Shown here in pieces: positions 1 to 11,489 of a DNA stretch of 64,000 bases. The number at the start of each line of letters is the position of its first letter. Position 1 is the first letter of the stretch. Made by a program: the position numbers and the translations under genes. The stretch is from Labrys sp. KNU-23. Its GTDB lineage: Bacteria > Pseudomonadota > Alphaproteobacteria > Rhizobiales > Labraceae. A model generated the notes under the pieces. That model was not told where the DNA came from and ran no database searches. It was given only the letters and a program-made list of their open reading frames with translations. The DNA lies in NCBI RefSeq assembly GCF_008330945.1, contig NZ_CP043489.1, forward strand, positions 2,119,501-2,183,500, written 5' to 3'.

Positions 1-480
1 GAGGCGATGCAGGCGGCCCGCGTCAAGCGCGCCCGCGAGTTGGTCGAGGGCGGCGTGCCCGAGGACCTCGCCGGCCGGATGGCCAATCTCGATCCCCTGG
101 TCTCAGCGCCCGACATCGTCCTGGTGGCGGGCCGCACCGGCCGGGCCATCGGCGACACCGCAGCCACCTTCTATGCGGCGGAGGCCAATTTCCAGCTCGA
201 CCGCATCGTCTCGGCCGCCCGCGCCGTGCCTGCCAACGATTATTTCGAACGTCTGGCCATCGACCGGGCGATCGAACAGATCGCGGCGGCCGAGCGACGC
301 CTGGTCGCCGACATGCTGGCGACCGGCCTGTCCGGCCAGGCGGCGACGGAGGCCTGGCTCGAGGCCCATCCGGAAGCCGCACGTATCCGCCGCTCGGTGG
401 AGGAAATCGCGGCAAGCGGCCTCACTTTGGCCAAGCTCACCGTAGCGGCCAACATGTTGGGCGATCTCGTCAGGGAATGA
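1..480 (+). CDS. NAD-specific glutamate dehydrogenase, C-terminal end (5' partial)
   Basis: The frame is open at the first base of the window and runs 159 codons to a TGA. The residues match the helical C-terminal region of the very large (about 1,600-residue) NAD-dependent glutamate dehydrogenases of proteobacteria, including a stretch reading RTGRAIGDTAATFYA near the middle and a final helix ending in LGDLVRE. The full enzyme deaminates glutamate to 2-oxoglutarate with NAD in the cytoplasm. The catalytic and dinucleotide-binding parts lie upstream of the window and cannot be judged. The family call rests on this tail only, so it is good but not certain. Confidence 0.8.
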   Translation, partial: EAMQAARVKRARELVEGGVPEDLAGRMANLDPLVSAPDIVLVAGRTGRAIGDTAATFYAAEANFQLDRIVSAARAVPANDYFERLAIDRAIEQIAAAERRLVADMLATGLSGQAATEAWLEAHPEAARIRRSVEEIAASGLTLAKLTVAANMLGDLVRE

Positions 481-572
481 CGAAGCCGCGGTTTGAGAGT
501 CGGTTGGCGCGTGGATGTTGCCAACCGGCCTCTTCGTGGGACTCAGTTCGGCTCCTTTTTGGGGGACCGCAG

Positions 573-1844
573 TCAGACAGCTGTTTCTTCGACGCTTCCA
601 ACCTGCCGGCCAGCCGGCACGGCCGGGGACGAGGAAGGTACGCGCGGCGCGATGTCGTGGCGCCCCAAGACAAACAGCGCCAACGCCATCAATGCCACGC
701 AGCCATGAATCCAATAGGCTAAACCATAGCCGCCCAAATCGGTGAGCCAGCCGGCAACGACGTTGCTGAGCGAGGCCCCGATACCCTGCACGGTCATGAC
801 GGCAGCAAGGCCGACATTGAAACGGCCGGTACCGGACAGAATGCGTTCAGCAGCGATGGGCGTGGCTATACCGATCAGGCCGGCACCCACACCGTCGAGA
901 AACTGCACGGGAAAGACGAAAGCGAAGGATGAAAAGGTCCCCGCAATCACGCCACGGATCGGCAAGGCTGCCAAGGCAACGATGAATATGGTGGCCAAGC
1001 CGAACCGTCTGATCAGCCAGGGCGCCAGCAATGCCATGCCGATCATCGAAAGTTGCGAAACGCCCGTCGTGATCGCAGTGGTCCGGAAGGGTGTGCCGAG
1101 CTGAATCGAAAACGCCTGCGCGATCAGGCGGCTGATGGGGGCATTCCCAAAATGAAAGATCATCAATACCAGGCTGAGCAGAATTAGCCCCTTGCTGCCC
1201 GCCAGGACCGAAAACCCGGAGGGGGCTTCCAATCCATCATGATGCGCCAGCCCGCGCGCAACCTGATGGTCGATCTGCTTGGGATCGATGGCGAGCGTCG
1301 CCGCAATCGTGGCGAAGGCAGCAAACAGCATGAGCCCAACGACGCCATAGATGCCGAACAGAAGTGTTCCTGCATAAATCGCCGCCAGGGAGGCAACGTT
1401 TCCGGTGTGGTTCCAGAACTCGTTTCGAGACACCTGACGGGAGAACCTCTCTTCTCCGACGAGGCCAAGCGTCAGGCCCATGAGCGCGGGCCCGATGACG
1501 GCGCCGACGATGGCCGTCGCCGATTGGCCTCCGAAGACCGAAAAGCTATTGGGGGTCGCCAGCGTCCACAGGGCCATCGTCGTCACGAAGGCAACGGGCA
1601 GGATGATCAGTGTTCGCTTGTAAGCTGATGCATCGACAAGCGCGCCGAACAAGGGCGTGGTCACCATTCCCAACACACCCCCAATAGTCGCGATCACGCC
1701 CAGCGTGAATGGCTCCCACCCATGCGTTGCGAGAAAACCGTCGAGAAAGGGTCCCAAGCCATCGCGAGCATCGGCGAGGAAGAAGTTCAAGACAGAAAGG
1801 GCAATGAGAGAGCGACGAAGCACGGAAGGGGCGCTGGACGTCAC
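573..1844 (-). CDS. MFS transporter
   Basis: A 423-residue integral membrane protein with about twelve hydrophobic segments in two halves, the usual size and layout of the major facilitator superfamily. The loop after the second helix reads GALVDASAYKR, resembling the family's cytoplasmic signature (G-x3-D-x-G-R-[KR]-R) in degenerate form. The C-terminus is a short polar tail. It is transcribed divergently from the ArsB-type permease at 2014, with about 170 bases between the two starts, so both could share a control region; no arsenical gene other than that permease is nearby. The substrate is unknown: drug, metabolite or metalloid export are all possible. Confidence 0.85.
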   Translation of the reverse strand: MTSSAPSVLRRSLIALSVLNFFLADARDGLGPFLDGFLATHGWEPFTLGVIATIGGVLGMVTTPLFGALVDASAYKRTLIILPVAFVTTMALWTLATPNSFSVFGGQSATAIVGAVIGPALMGLTLGLVGEERFSRQVSRNEFWNHTGNVASLAAIYAGTLLFGIYGVVGLMLFAAFATIAATLAIDPKQIDHQVARGLAHHDGLEAPSGFSVLAGSKGLILLSLVLMIFHFGNAPISRLIAQAFSIQLGTPFRTTAITTGVSQLSMIGMALLAPWLIRRFGLATIFIVALAALPIRGVIAGTFSSFAFVFPVQFLDGVGAGLIGIATPIAAERILSGTGRFNVGLAAVMTVQGIGASLSNVVAGWLTDLGGYGLAYWIHGCVALMALALFVLGRHDIAPRVPSSSPAVPAGRQVGSVEETAV

Positions 1845-2013
1845 GGCAGCTCCTGCGATCAGGCCGTTTCAACAATGCGCCTGCGGCGAACCCGACGGGG
1901 TGAACCGGAGATTTCCGCTAGCGCACTTACTGCGTATCAAATAAAGGATCGGACAAGCACAACAAGATGTGATCGCTTTCGAACGGGCTCGTCAGAGCAC
2001 CCATACAGTACCC

Positions 2014-3288
2014 ATGGCTTTTCAAGCTTCTGCCCCAATTCTCAGCCTATCCGTTGCAGCCCTTACAGCACTGACTTTGCTGATTCGGCCGTTCAAGTGG
2101 CCGGAGGCGGTCTGGGCTGTCCTCGCTGCCGCACTGCTGACGGGTGCAGGTGCCATCTCCCTGCTCGATGCATGGGAAGGCATCGCCAAAGGCCTCGATG
2201 TTTATTTGTTCTTGATCGGCATGATGCTGATCGCCGAGGTGGCACGACAGGAAGGCCTGTTCGACTGGCTGGCTCTGATAGCCGCCAACCATGCGAAAGG
2301 CTCCCCGCTCAAGCTGTTCACCTTGACCTATCTCGTCGGCATTCTGGTGACGGTCTTTATGTCGAACGATGCCACCGCCGTCGTTCTGACCCCAGCCGTT
2401 TACGCGGCCTGCCAGGCGGCCAAGGTCAAGGACCCCCTGCCCTATCTCCTGATCTGCGCGTTCATCGCAAACGCCGCGAGCTTCGTGCTGCCGATCTCCA
2501 ATCCCGCCAATTTGGTGATATTCAACGGCGGCCACATGCCTGCCCTCGTTGATTGGCTGTCGACCTTCGCACTCCCCTCGGCACTTGCCATCGGAATGAC
2601 CTTCGCCTCGCTTTGGTGGAACCAGCGCACCGCGTTGGCGGCCGAAACGCTGGCTGCGCAGGTACCCACCACGAGACTGTCCCTCACCGGCAAGGTGGCG
2701 GGATTGGGGCTGACCGTCACAGCCATCGGCTTGATCGGCGCTTCGGCGCTCCACGTCGATCTGGGCTGGCCCACTTTCGCCGGCGGGATTCTCACCTTGT
2801 CGATCGTGTCGATCATCAAGCGACAATTCCCCTTGCAGGCACTCGAAGATATCTCGTGGAGCGTCATTCCCCTGGTTGCGGGTTTGTTCGTGGTGGTGCA
2901 GGCACTCGGGACAAGTGGCGTCCTCGAGATGCTGGCCAAGTCCGTCAGCCACCTGATGGCCCAGTATCCTCGGCTCGGTGCACCAAGCGCGGGTGTCCTG
3001 ACCGCCGTCGCCGCCAATCTCGTCAACAACCTTCCGGCCGGCCTCGTCGCGGGAAGTGTCGTTCAGTCCATCCACGCATCGCAGGCATTATCAGGTTCGA
3101 TCCTGATTGGAATTGACCTTGGCCCCAACCTGTCGATCACCGGATCGCTGGCCACGATACTCTGGTTAAACGCGTTGCGCCGAGAGGGCATACAAGTTGG
3201 ATTCTGGCAGTTCCTCAAGATCGGAACCGTCGTCACGCTCCCTGCACTCTTGGCCGCAATCGGCAGCCTTGCAATCCAAAACTCTTGA
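2014..3288 (+). CDS. arsB: ArsB-type arsenite/anion permease
   Basis: A 424-residue membrane protein of the ArsB/NhaD ion-transporter fold. It carries conserved loops typical of ArsB: FMSNDATAVVLTP near residue 120, VNNLPAGLVAGS around residue 335 and GPNLSITGSLATILWL near residue 370. ArsB exports arsenite across the inner membrane, driven by proton-motive force or by ArsA. A GTG at 1969 would add 15 residues; the ATG at 2014 places the start directly before the first hydrophobic helix and is preferred, although no clear ribosome binding site is visible for either. No arsR, arsC or arsA is linked, so the arsenite substrate is inferred from sequence similarity alone. Confidence 0.8.
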   Translation: MAFQASAPILSLSVAALTALTLLIRPFKWPEAVWAVLAAALLTGAGAISLLDAWEGIAKGLDVYLFLIGMMLIAEVARQEGLFDWLALIAANHAKGSPLKLFTLTYLVGILVTVFMSNDATAVVLTPAVYAACQAAKVKDPLPYLLICAFIANAASFVLPISNPANLVIFNGGHMPALVDWLSTFALPSALAIGMTFASLWWNQRTALAAETLAAQVPTTRLSLTGKVAGLGLTVTAIGLIGASALHVDLGWPTFAGGILTLSIVSIIKRQFPLQALEDISWSVIPLVAGLFVVVQALGTSGVLEMLAKSVSHLMAQYPRLGAPSAGVLTAVAANLVNNLPAGLVAGSVVQSIHASQALSGSILIGIDLGPNLSITGSLATILWLNALRREGIQVGFWQFLKIGTVVTLPALLAAIGSLAIQNS

Positions 3289-3302
3289 GCGGGTTGCGAG
3301 CG

Positions 3303-4094
3303 TCACCGCGCCAGGTGATGCAGCACGATGCCGCTGGTCGTGGCCACGTTGAGGGAATCGAACCCGCCCCTCATGTCGATTCGGATGGTTCGCAGCCGCC
3401 TCAGGACGCGCTCGGGCAGGCCCGGCCCCTCGGCGCCGAACAGCACGGCCTGCCGGCCCGCCGGCTCGATCTCGCTGAGCCGCTCCTTGCCGTCCGGACT
3501 GGTGGCCAGCACCTCGAAACCGGCCGCCAGCAGCGCATCGCAGAGGTCGCCGATATCACCTCCCTGCGCGAAGGGCGTCACCAGGGCCGCTCCGGCGGAG
3601 ACGCGGATCGCCTTGCGGTAGAGCGGATCGCAGGAAGCACCGTCGATCAGCACGCCGTCGAGGCCGAAAGCGGCGGCATTGCGGAAAATGCCCCCCATAT
3701 TGTCATGATTGGCGATGGCCGAAAGGCCGACGAGCAGGGCATTTTCCGGGGCGGCGGCAAGCAGCCTGCCGGCCGTGAGACCTTCGCCTCTCAATCCCAT
3801 GGCGAGGGTGCCGCGATGCATGGGAAAGCCGGCAATCCCGTCGAGAACGGCGCGCGAGGCCGTATAGACGGGGATCCCGGCCGGCACCTTGGTGATGAGG
3901 TCGGCGAGCGGCTCGACCCGACTTTCCGCGATCAGGATGGATTCGATGGCAAAGCGCCCCAGTTGGAGCGCAGTGTTCAGCACCACCTCCCCCTCGATGA
4001 CGAAGCGCCCGCCCCGGCCCTTGAGGTCGCGCTCGCGGATGTCGAGATAGGCCTCGATGCGCGGATCGGAAGGGTCGTCGAGGGGAACGAGCAT
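3303..4094 (-). CDS. TrmH/SpoU-family RNA 2'-O-methyltransferase
   Basis: A 263-residue SPOUT-class RNA methyltransferase that uses S-adenosylmethionine to methylate ribose 2'-OH in tRNA or rRNA. All three SpoU motifs are visible: NHDNMGGIFRNAAAFG about mid-protein, VLFGAEGPGLP near residue 215, and DSLNVATTSGIVLHHL at the extreme C-terminus, which together form the knotted cofactor site. The N-terminal part resembles the RNA-binding extension of TrmH-type rRNA enzymes. ATG at 4094 is chosen over a TTG six codons upstream. It converges with arsB, with 14 bases between the stop codons. The exact RNA target cannot be told from sequence. Confidence 0.88.
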   Translation of the reverse strand: MLVPLDDPSDPRIEAYLDIRERDLKGRGGRFVIEGEVVLNTALQLGRFAIESILIAESRVEPLADLITKVPAGIPVYTASRAVLDGIAGFPMHRGTLAMGLRGEGLTAGRLLAAAPENALLVGLSAIANHDNMGGIFRNAAAFGLDGVLIDGASCDPLYRKAIRVSAGAALVTPFAQGGDIGDLCDALLAAGFEVLATSPDGKERLSEIEPAGRQAVLFGAEGPGLPERVLRRLRTIRIDMRGGFDSLNVATTSGIVLHHLAR

Positions 4095-4182
4095 GGAATG
4101 GCATCCGAACAATTAGTGCGGCTTATCCGGATAGACGCATCCCACTGATGAAAAGCAAGCCCGAATGCCCTACATAGCAGGC

Positions 4183-5022
4183 ATGACGACGCCTCTCCTG
4201 TTCGATTCCCGCGCGCTGGCCCTGCATCGTCGGCGCGCCGCGCCCGCTCCTGCCGACTTCCTGCTCCGCCACGTCGCCGAGGACATGGCCGATCGCCTCG
4301 CCGTGGTGCTCAGGCCGTTCGAGCGGGCGGCGGAGATCGGCCCGCTCTCGCCCGTGCTGGCGCAGGCGGTGCGTCCGCGCCTCGCCGCCGACTGGCAGGA
4401 CGTCGCCATCGGGGACGAGGTGCTGCGCCTTCAGCCCGAAAGCATCGATCTCGCCCTGTCGGCGCTCGCCCTGCAATTCGTCAACGACCTGCCGGGGATG
4501 CTGAGCCAGATTCGCCACGCTCTCCGGCCGGACGGGCTGCTGCTGGCCGCCCTGATCGGCGGCTCCACGCTCACCGAACTCAGGGCCGCCTTTTCCGAGG
4601 CCGAACTGGAAATAGAGGGGGGCGTCTCGCCCCGCGTCGCCCCCTTCGCCGATGTGCGCGACATGGGCGGCCTCCTGCAGAGGGCCGGCTTCGCCCTGCC
4701 GGTCACCGACAGCGAGACGCTTACCGTGCGCTACGACAATGCCGTCGCCCTGATGGCCGATCTCAGGGCGATGGGCGCGACCAATATGCTGGCCCAGCGC
4801 CGCAAGGGCTTCACCCGCCGCACCACCATGCTGCGCATGGCGCAGATCTATGGTGAGCGCTTCTCCGATCCCGACGGGCGCATCCGTGCCACCTTCGAGA
4901 TCATCTGGATCTCCGGCTGGGCCCCCCATGCCGGCCAGCAGAAGCCGTTGAAGCCAGGCTCGGCCAAGACAAGACTCGCGGATGCCCTGGGCGTGAAGGA
5001 ATTCGGCGAGAAGGACGTCTGA
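4183..5022 (+). CDS. SAM-dependent methyltransferase-fold protein (BioC/NDUFAF5-like)
   Basis: A 279-residue class I methyltransferase-fold protein resembling the alphaproteobacterial BioC-like family related to mitochondrial NDUFAF5. It shows the typical order of a substituted motif I (AAEIGPLSPVL), the acidic turn with SIDLALSALALQFVNDLP, and HALRPDGLLLAALIGG after it. The usual glycine-rich GxGxG of motif I is not intact, which in this lineage is common and may indicate weak or lost SAM binding. ATG at 4183 is chosen because the upstream extension is only six residues and lacks support. It converges with mutT, whose end lies 26 bases away. A role in complex I assembly is inference from the family. 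Confidence 0.7.
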   Translation: MTTPLLFDSRALALHRRRAAPAPADFLLRHVAEDMADRLAVVLRPFERAAEIGPLSPVLAQAVRPRLAADWQDVAIGDEVLRLQPESIDLALSALALQFVNDLPGMLSQIRHALRPDGLLLAALIGGSTLTELRAAFSEAELEIEGGVSPRVAPFADVRDMGGLLQRAGFALPVTDSETLTVRYDNAVALMADLRAMGATNMLAQRRKGFTRRTTMLRMAQIYGERFSDPDGRIRATFEIIWISGWAPHAGQQKPLKPGSAKTRLADALGVKEFGEKDV

Positions 5023-5047
5023 GAATCTTGGCCCCGCGAGATCGAAC

Positions 5048-5476
5048 CTAACGCGCCGGGATCATGTCGATCAGCATCGGGATCAGCGGCTCGTCGGCGG
5101 GCGGCATGGGATAGTCGCGCAGCTTCCTCGGCAGCACCCATTTCACCGCCTGGCCCTCGCGTCCATGCGGCGTGCCCTTCCAGCGCCGGCAGATCCACAG
5201 CGGCATCAGCAGGGTGAAATCCTCATAGCTGTGGCTGGCAAAGGTGAGCGGCGCCAGACACGGCTCCTCCACCTCGATGCCGAGTTCCTCGTGCAGCTCG
5301 CGGATGAGGCTTTCCTCGGGCCGCTCGCCGGGCTCGAGCTTGCCGCCCGGGAACTCCCACAGGCCCGCCAAAGCCTTGCCTTCGGGGCGCTGCGAGATCA
5401 GCACGCGCCCGTCGGCGTCGACGAGGGCGCAGGCGACGACAAGCAGAAGGCGGTTGGTCCCGAGAGGCTTGGTCAC
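5048..5476 (-). CDS. mutT: 8-oxo-dGTP diphosphatase (MutT/Nudix)
   Basis: A 142-residue Nudix hydrolase. The complete Nudix box runs from [13 protein letters not shown] into [11 protein letters not shown] at about residues 44-68, with the RExxEE metal-binding core intact, and matches MutT in length and in the C-terminal [11 protein letters not shown] tail. MutT removes oxidised dGTP from the nucleotide pool. Its ATG overlaps the argJ stop by four bases (ATGA), so the two are translationally coupled in one operon, an arrangement common in Rhizobiales. Confidence 0.92.
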   Translation of the reverse strand: MTKPLGTNRLLLVVACALVDADGRVLISQRPEGKALAGLWEFPGGKLEPGERPEESLIRELHEELGIEVEEPCLAPLTFASHSYEDFTLLMPLWICRRWKGTPHGREGQAVKWVLPRKLRDYPMPPADEPLIPMLIDMIPAR

Positions 5477-6711
5477 GAGCGGTAATCACCATTGATGGCG
5501 ACATATTCCTTGGTGAGATCGCAGGTATAGACCCGGTCGCTGGCCTCCCCGAGGCCGATATCGACCGCGATGGTGATCGCCTGCCCCTTCATATAGGCGG
5601 AGACCTCCTGCTCATCGTAAGAGGGGTCGCGCTCGCCGTCGACGGCGACGCGGATATTCCCGAACCAGATGGCGAGCCGATCGCGGTCGGCTTCCTCGCC
5701 GGCCTTGCCGACCGCCATCACCACGCGGCCCCAATTGGCGTCTTCGCCGGCCACCGCCGTCTTGACCAGGGGCGAATTGGCGATCGACATTCCGATGCGC
5801 CTTGCCGCCTGCTTGCTGGTGGCGCCACGCACCTCCACGGTGACGAATTTGCGTGCGCCCTCGCCGTCCCGCGCCACTTGCTGGGCGAGATCGAGCAGCA
5901 CGCCGTCGAGAGCCTTGGCGAAGTCAGCCAGGCGCGGGTCGCCGGCATCGGTCACCAGCGCGCCGCCGGCCTTGCCGGTGGCGAACAGCAGGAGCGTATC
6001 GGAGGTGGAGGTGTCGCTGTCGACGGTGACCGCGTTGAAGCTGTCGACGACGCCCTTGGAAAGCAGGCCCTGCAGCAGATCCCTGGCAATCGGCGCGTCG
6101 GTGAAGACGAAGGAGAGCATGGTCGCCATGTCGGGCGCGATCATGCCGGCACCCTTGGCGATGCCGTTGATCGTCACGGTGGTGCCGCCGAAATCGACGC
6201 TGGCGGTCACTCCCTTGGGGAAGGTATCGGTGGTCATGATGGCACGACCGGCATCCTCGAAGGCGCCGGGCGAGACGCGCCCTGCGGTCTCGACCAGCAC
6301 GCCGCGGAACTTGCCGGCATCGAGCGGCTCGCCGATCACACCGGTGGAAGCGAGATAGATCTCGCTCGGCCGGCAACCGGCGGCCTCAGCCGCGAGCTCG
6401 GCGGTGAGCGCCACGGCTTCGGCGCCCTTCTTGCCGGTGAAGGCATTGGCATTGCCGGAATTGACCACCAGGGCCCGGGCACTCCCGTCCTTCAGCGCCG
6501 CCCGGCACCAATCGACCGGTGCCGAGGGACATTTGGAGCGGGTGAACACGCCAGCCGCCTGAGTACCTTCGTCCATCAGGACGAGCAGCACGTCGGTGCG
6601 CCCCTTGTAGCGGATACCGGCTTCGGCCGTTGCCATCCGGACACCCGCCACCGGCGGCAAGTCGGGAAAACGAGCGGGAGCAAGCGGGGACAGCGGCGCG
6701 GCCTTGGCCAT
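5473..6711 (-). CDS. argJ: Bifunctional ornithine acetyltransferase / N-acetylglutamate synthase
   Basis: A 412-residue ArgJ. It transfers the acetyl group from N-acetylornithine to glutamate in the cyclic arginine pathway, and in bifunctional forms also acetylates glutamate from acetyl-CoA. The self-cleavage site is visible in [15 protein letters not shown], where the chain is cut before the threonine that becomes the nucleophile of the beta subunit. [12 protein letters not shown] near residue 90 and the C-terminal [12 protein letters not shown] end are family hallmarks. It is followed by mutT with a four-base overlap. The upstream parvulin gene is separated by a 205-base gap holding a palindromic repeat unit. 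Confidence 0.96.
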   Translation of the reverse strand: MAKAAPLSPLAPARFPDLPPVAGVRMATAEAGIRYKGRTDVLLVLMDEGTQAAGVFTRSKCPSAPVDWCRAALKDGSARALVVNSGNANAFTGKKGAEAVALTAELAAEAAGCRPSEIYLASTGVIGEPLDAGKFRGVLVETAGRVSPGAFEDAGRAIMTTDTFPKGVTASVDFGGTTVTINGIAKGAGMIAPDMATMLSFVFTDAPIARDLLQGLLSKGVVDSFNAVTVDSDTSTSDTLLLFATGKAGGALVTDAGDPRLADFAKALDGVLLDLAQQVARDGEGARKFVTVEVRGATSKQAARRIGMSIANSPLVKTAVAGEDANWGRVVMAVGKAGEEADRDRLAIWFGNIRVAVDGERDPSYDEQEVSAYMKGQAITIAVDIGLGEASDRVYTCDLTKEYVAINGDYRS

Positions 6712-6784
6712 GGTGTTCCTCGAAAGAAGGTGTGCCGGTGGTCATGTCGGCATGGATGCGGGTGCTGCGATTGGCTCAGCCCTT

Positions 6785-6872
6785 GTCATTGCCGGGCTTG
6801 GCCCGGCAATCCAATCCTCTAAAGGCGAAAACGCCGGGAGGCTGGATGCCCGGTCCAAGCCCGGGCATGACA
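6785..6872. repeat. BIME-like pair of palindromes, copy 1
   Basis: Two hairpin-forming units lie between argJ and the parvulin gene. The left unit is GTCATTGCCGGGCTTGGC plus its complement CCCGGCAATCCA (6785-6814). The right unit is GGATGCCCGGTCC with AAGCCCGGGCATGACA (6844-6872). The same two units in reverse-complement order occur at 58368-58461. The layout resembles the paired REP elements known from other bacteria. Confidence 0.75.
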
Positions 6873-6916
6873 AAGGCTGGCGCCTTTCATTCTCGGTCCG
6901 GTACCGCCGAACCGGC

Positions 6917-7909
6917 TTACTGAGCCGGAGCAGCCGGGGCCGGCGTAGCCGGAGCAGGGGTCTGCGCCGGGTCATCCGTACCGGGAAGCTGCATGCTCCC
7001 GTCTGCGGGATCGGCCGGTGCAGCCGGCGGCTGCACGATCTTCGCGGCGGCGCGCAGCTTGGCGAAGACTTCCTGCTGGGCCTTCTGGGTCAGGTAGTCC
7101 GAAATCTGCTGCTTGACGCGATCGAGGGCCGGCGGAGCCTGCGGGCGGCGTTCCTCGAGCTTGATGATGTGATAGCCGAACTGGCTCTTCACCGGCTGGG
7201 AGACTTCGCCGGGCTTCATGCCGAAGGCGGCCTCGGCGAATTCCTTGACCATGCGGTCCTTGGTGAACCAGCCCAGATCCCCGCCCTGCTCGGCGGAGCC
7301 GGGGTCCTTGGAGACTTCCTTGGCGACCTTGGCGAAATCCTCACCCGCTTTCAGCCGGGCCTCGACCTTCTTGGCATCGTCCTCGCTCGCCACCAGGATG
7401 TGGCGGGCATGGACCTCGTCCTGGGCCGGGATCAGCTTGACCTGCTCGTCATAGGCCTTCTTGATCGCGTCCTCGGTCACGGCTTCCTTGACGGTCTTGG
7501 CGACGAGGGCATCGATCAGGACGCGCTGGCGGTAGAAGGCGAGCTTCTTCTGCACCTCGGCTTCATCAAGCACCTTCTGCTGCTCGGCTGCATTGGCGGC
7601 CACGCGCAGGTTGATGGCGGCATTGATGATGATGTCCTGCCGCTTGGCCGGTGAGAGCTGGGGCGACAGGCTCGGCCCGATCTCCTGCTCCACGGCGTTG
7701 AGATCGTCTTGGGTGATGGGCTGGCCGTCCACGCTGATGGTCGGGGTTGCCTGCGCCGCGGGCGTCGCAGGAGCCGGCTGGGCTGCCGGAGCCGGGGCAG
7801 CGGCAGGCTTCGTCGCGTCTTCAGCGTAGGAAGGCGCGGCAGCGAAGGCCAGGAAGGCAACGCTGGCGAGCAGGGTCGCGGCTGGACGCGCGCGGCGAAG
7901 TGACATCAT
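6917..7909 (-). CDS. Periplasmic peptidyl-prolyl isomerase, parvulin type
   Basis: A 330-residue exported folding factor. It begins with a signal peptide (basic MMSLRRARP, hydrophobic core, cleavage near SYAED). A low-complexity Ala/Pro linker follows, then a SurA-like N-terminal helical part and a parvulin domain at about residues 165-260 that includes VHARHILVASEDDAKK and FGYHIIKLEERRP. The tail is again proline/alanine rich. It catalyses cis-trans isomerisation of prolyl bonds in secreted proteins. It lies divergent from secA, so a folding factor and the secretion motor flank one 647-base control region. Confidence 0.9.
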   Translation of the reverse strand: MMSLRRARPAATLLASVAFLAFAAAPSYAEDATKPAAAPAPAAQPAPATPAAQATPTISVDGQPITQDDLNAVEQEIGPSLSPQLSPAKRQDIIINAAINLRVAANAAEQQKVLDEAEVQKKLAFYRQRVLIDALVAKTVKEAVTEDAIKKAYDEQVKLIPAQDEVHARHILVASEDDAKKVEARLKAGEDFAKVAKEVSKDPGSAEQGGDLGWFTKDRMVKEFAEAAFGMKPGEVSQPVKSQFGYHIIKLEERRPQAPPALDRVKQQISDYLTQKAQQEVFAKLRAAAKIVQPPAAPADPADGSMQLPGTDDPAQTPAPATPAPAAPAQ

Positions 7910-8556
7910 GGGCAGGTTCCTCGAGAGCGGGGGCGGACCCGGAAGCGGTCAAGCTCCGGACGGACGCTGTTTCGGCAACAGGCCCGCATTGCTCCTGATC
8001 CCGGGACGAACGCCTTCGCAGCGCTGATAGGACAGGAGAAAAGCAAGGTCAATGTCGCCGAACGGCCAGCGCTTCGACCGCCTTTTAGGAAGGGCTGTCG
8101 TCAAAACTGTGACGGCGGAGCCTCGCATGTCACGAATGCCTCCCCACGAGGGCATCCCGCCGCATTATTACGGATTTTTCAGCCGAATGTCCGTATCAAG
8201 GGGGGCCGTAGACCCTATGGTCGATTGACACCCCAAACCCCAATACTTAAGTGAGTTCGGCCAGCAAGCCCTTCGAACCGGGGCGCGGGCATTACGACCA
8301 TCGGTTCGCAGAATTCATAAGGCAGCCTGATTCCCGCTGCATCGGACTGCCCCGACTTGCCGTATCAGGGGCATGCCGCCATGCTGGTGCCATAGCGCAC
8401 GGCGATTGGAAGCGGGTTGCCTCTAATCGGACGCTGCCCCGGGCGGTGTCCGGTTTCCGTTCCCCGGCTTTCGCAGCCGGGGTTGACACGATGACCGGAG
8501 CCCCTCTCCGGTCAGGTATCACGCCGCCGCGAGGCGCGAAGATTTGAAGGCCTTCT
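7910..8556. other. Intergenic region and secA leader
   Basis: These 647 bases separate the divergent parvulin and secA genes. Near secA they contain two strong hairpins, CCCCGGCTTTCGCAGCCGGGG (8463-8483) and GACCGGAGCCCCTCTCCGGTC (about 8492-8512), the second ending some 45 bases before the secA ATG. A GTG-initiated 98-codon frame (8251-8547) ends nine bases before secA, but its third-position G+C is weak for this genome and it has no signal peptide. No tRNA or recognised riboswitch was found. Confidence 0.5.
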
Positions 8557-11391
<2,835 letters not shown>

Positions 11392-11402
11392 GCTGGGGGG
11401 TT

Positions 11403-11473
11403 ACCCTCATCCCCTTGCCGGGACCTGGGCGCTTCTCTTGGACGAGCCCAGGTGGCGGCAGCCGGATGAGGGG
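11403..11473. terminator. Hairpin between convergent secA and tfuA-like genes
   Basis: An outer inverted repeat, ACCCTCATCC (11403-11412) with GGATGAGGGG (11464-11473), encloses an inner perfect stem CCTGGGC (11424-11430) / GCCCAGG (11446-11452). It sits immediately after the secA stop and before the end of the opposing tfuA-like gene, where it could end transcription from both sides. There is no T-tract, so it may instead be a dispersed palindromic element. Confidence 0.5.
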
Positions 11474-11489
11474 CACCGCTTCCAGCCCT

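Noticed and set aside
3340-3380. tRNA-like GGGAATCGAACCCGCCC stretch
   Set aside because: It lies inside the SpoU methyltransferase gene, and no acceptor, D-arm or anticodon stem can be paired around it.
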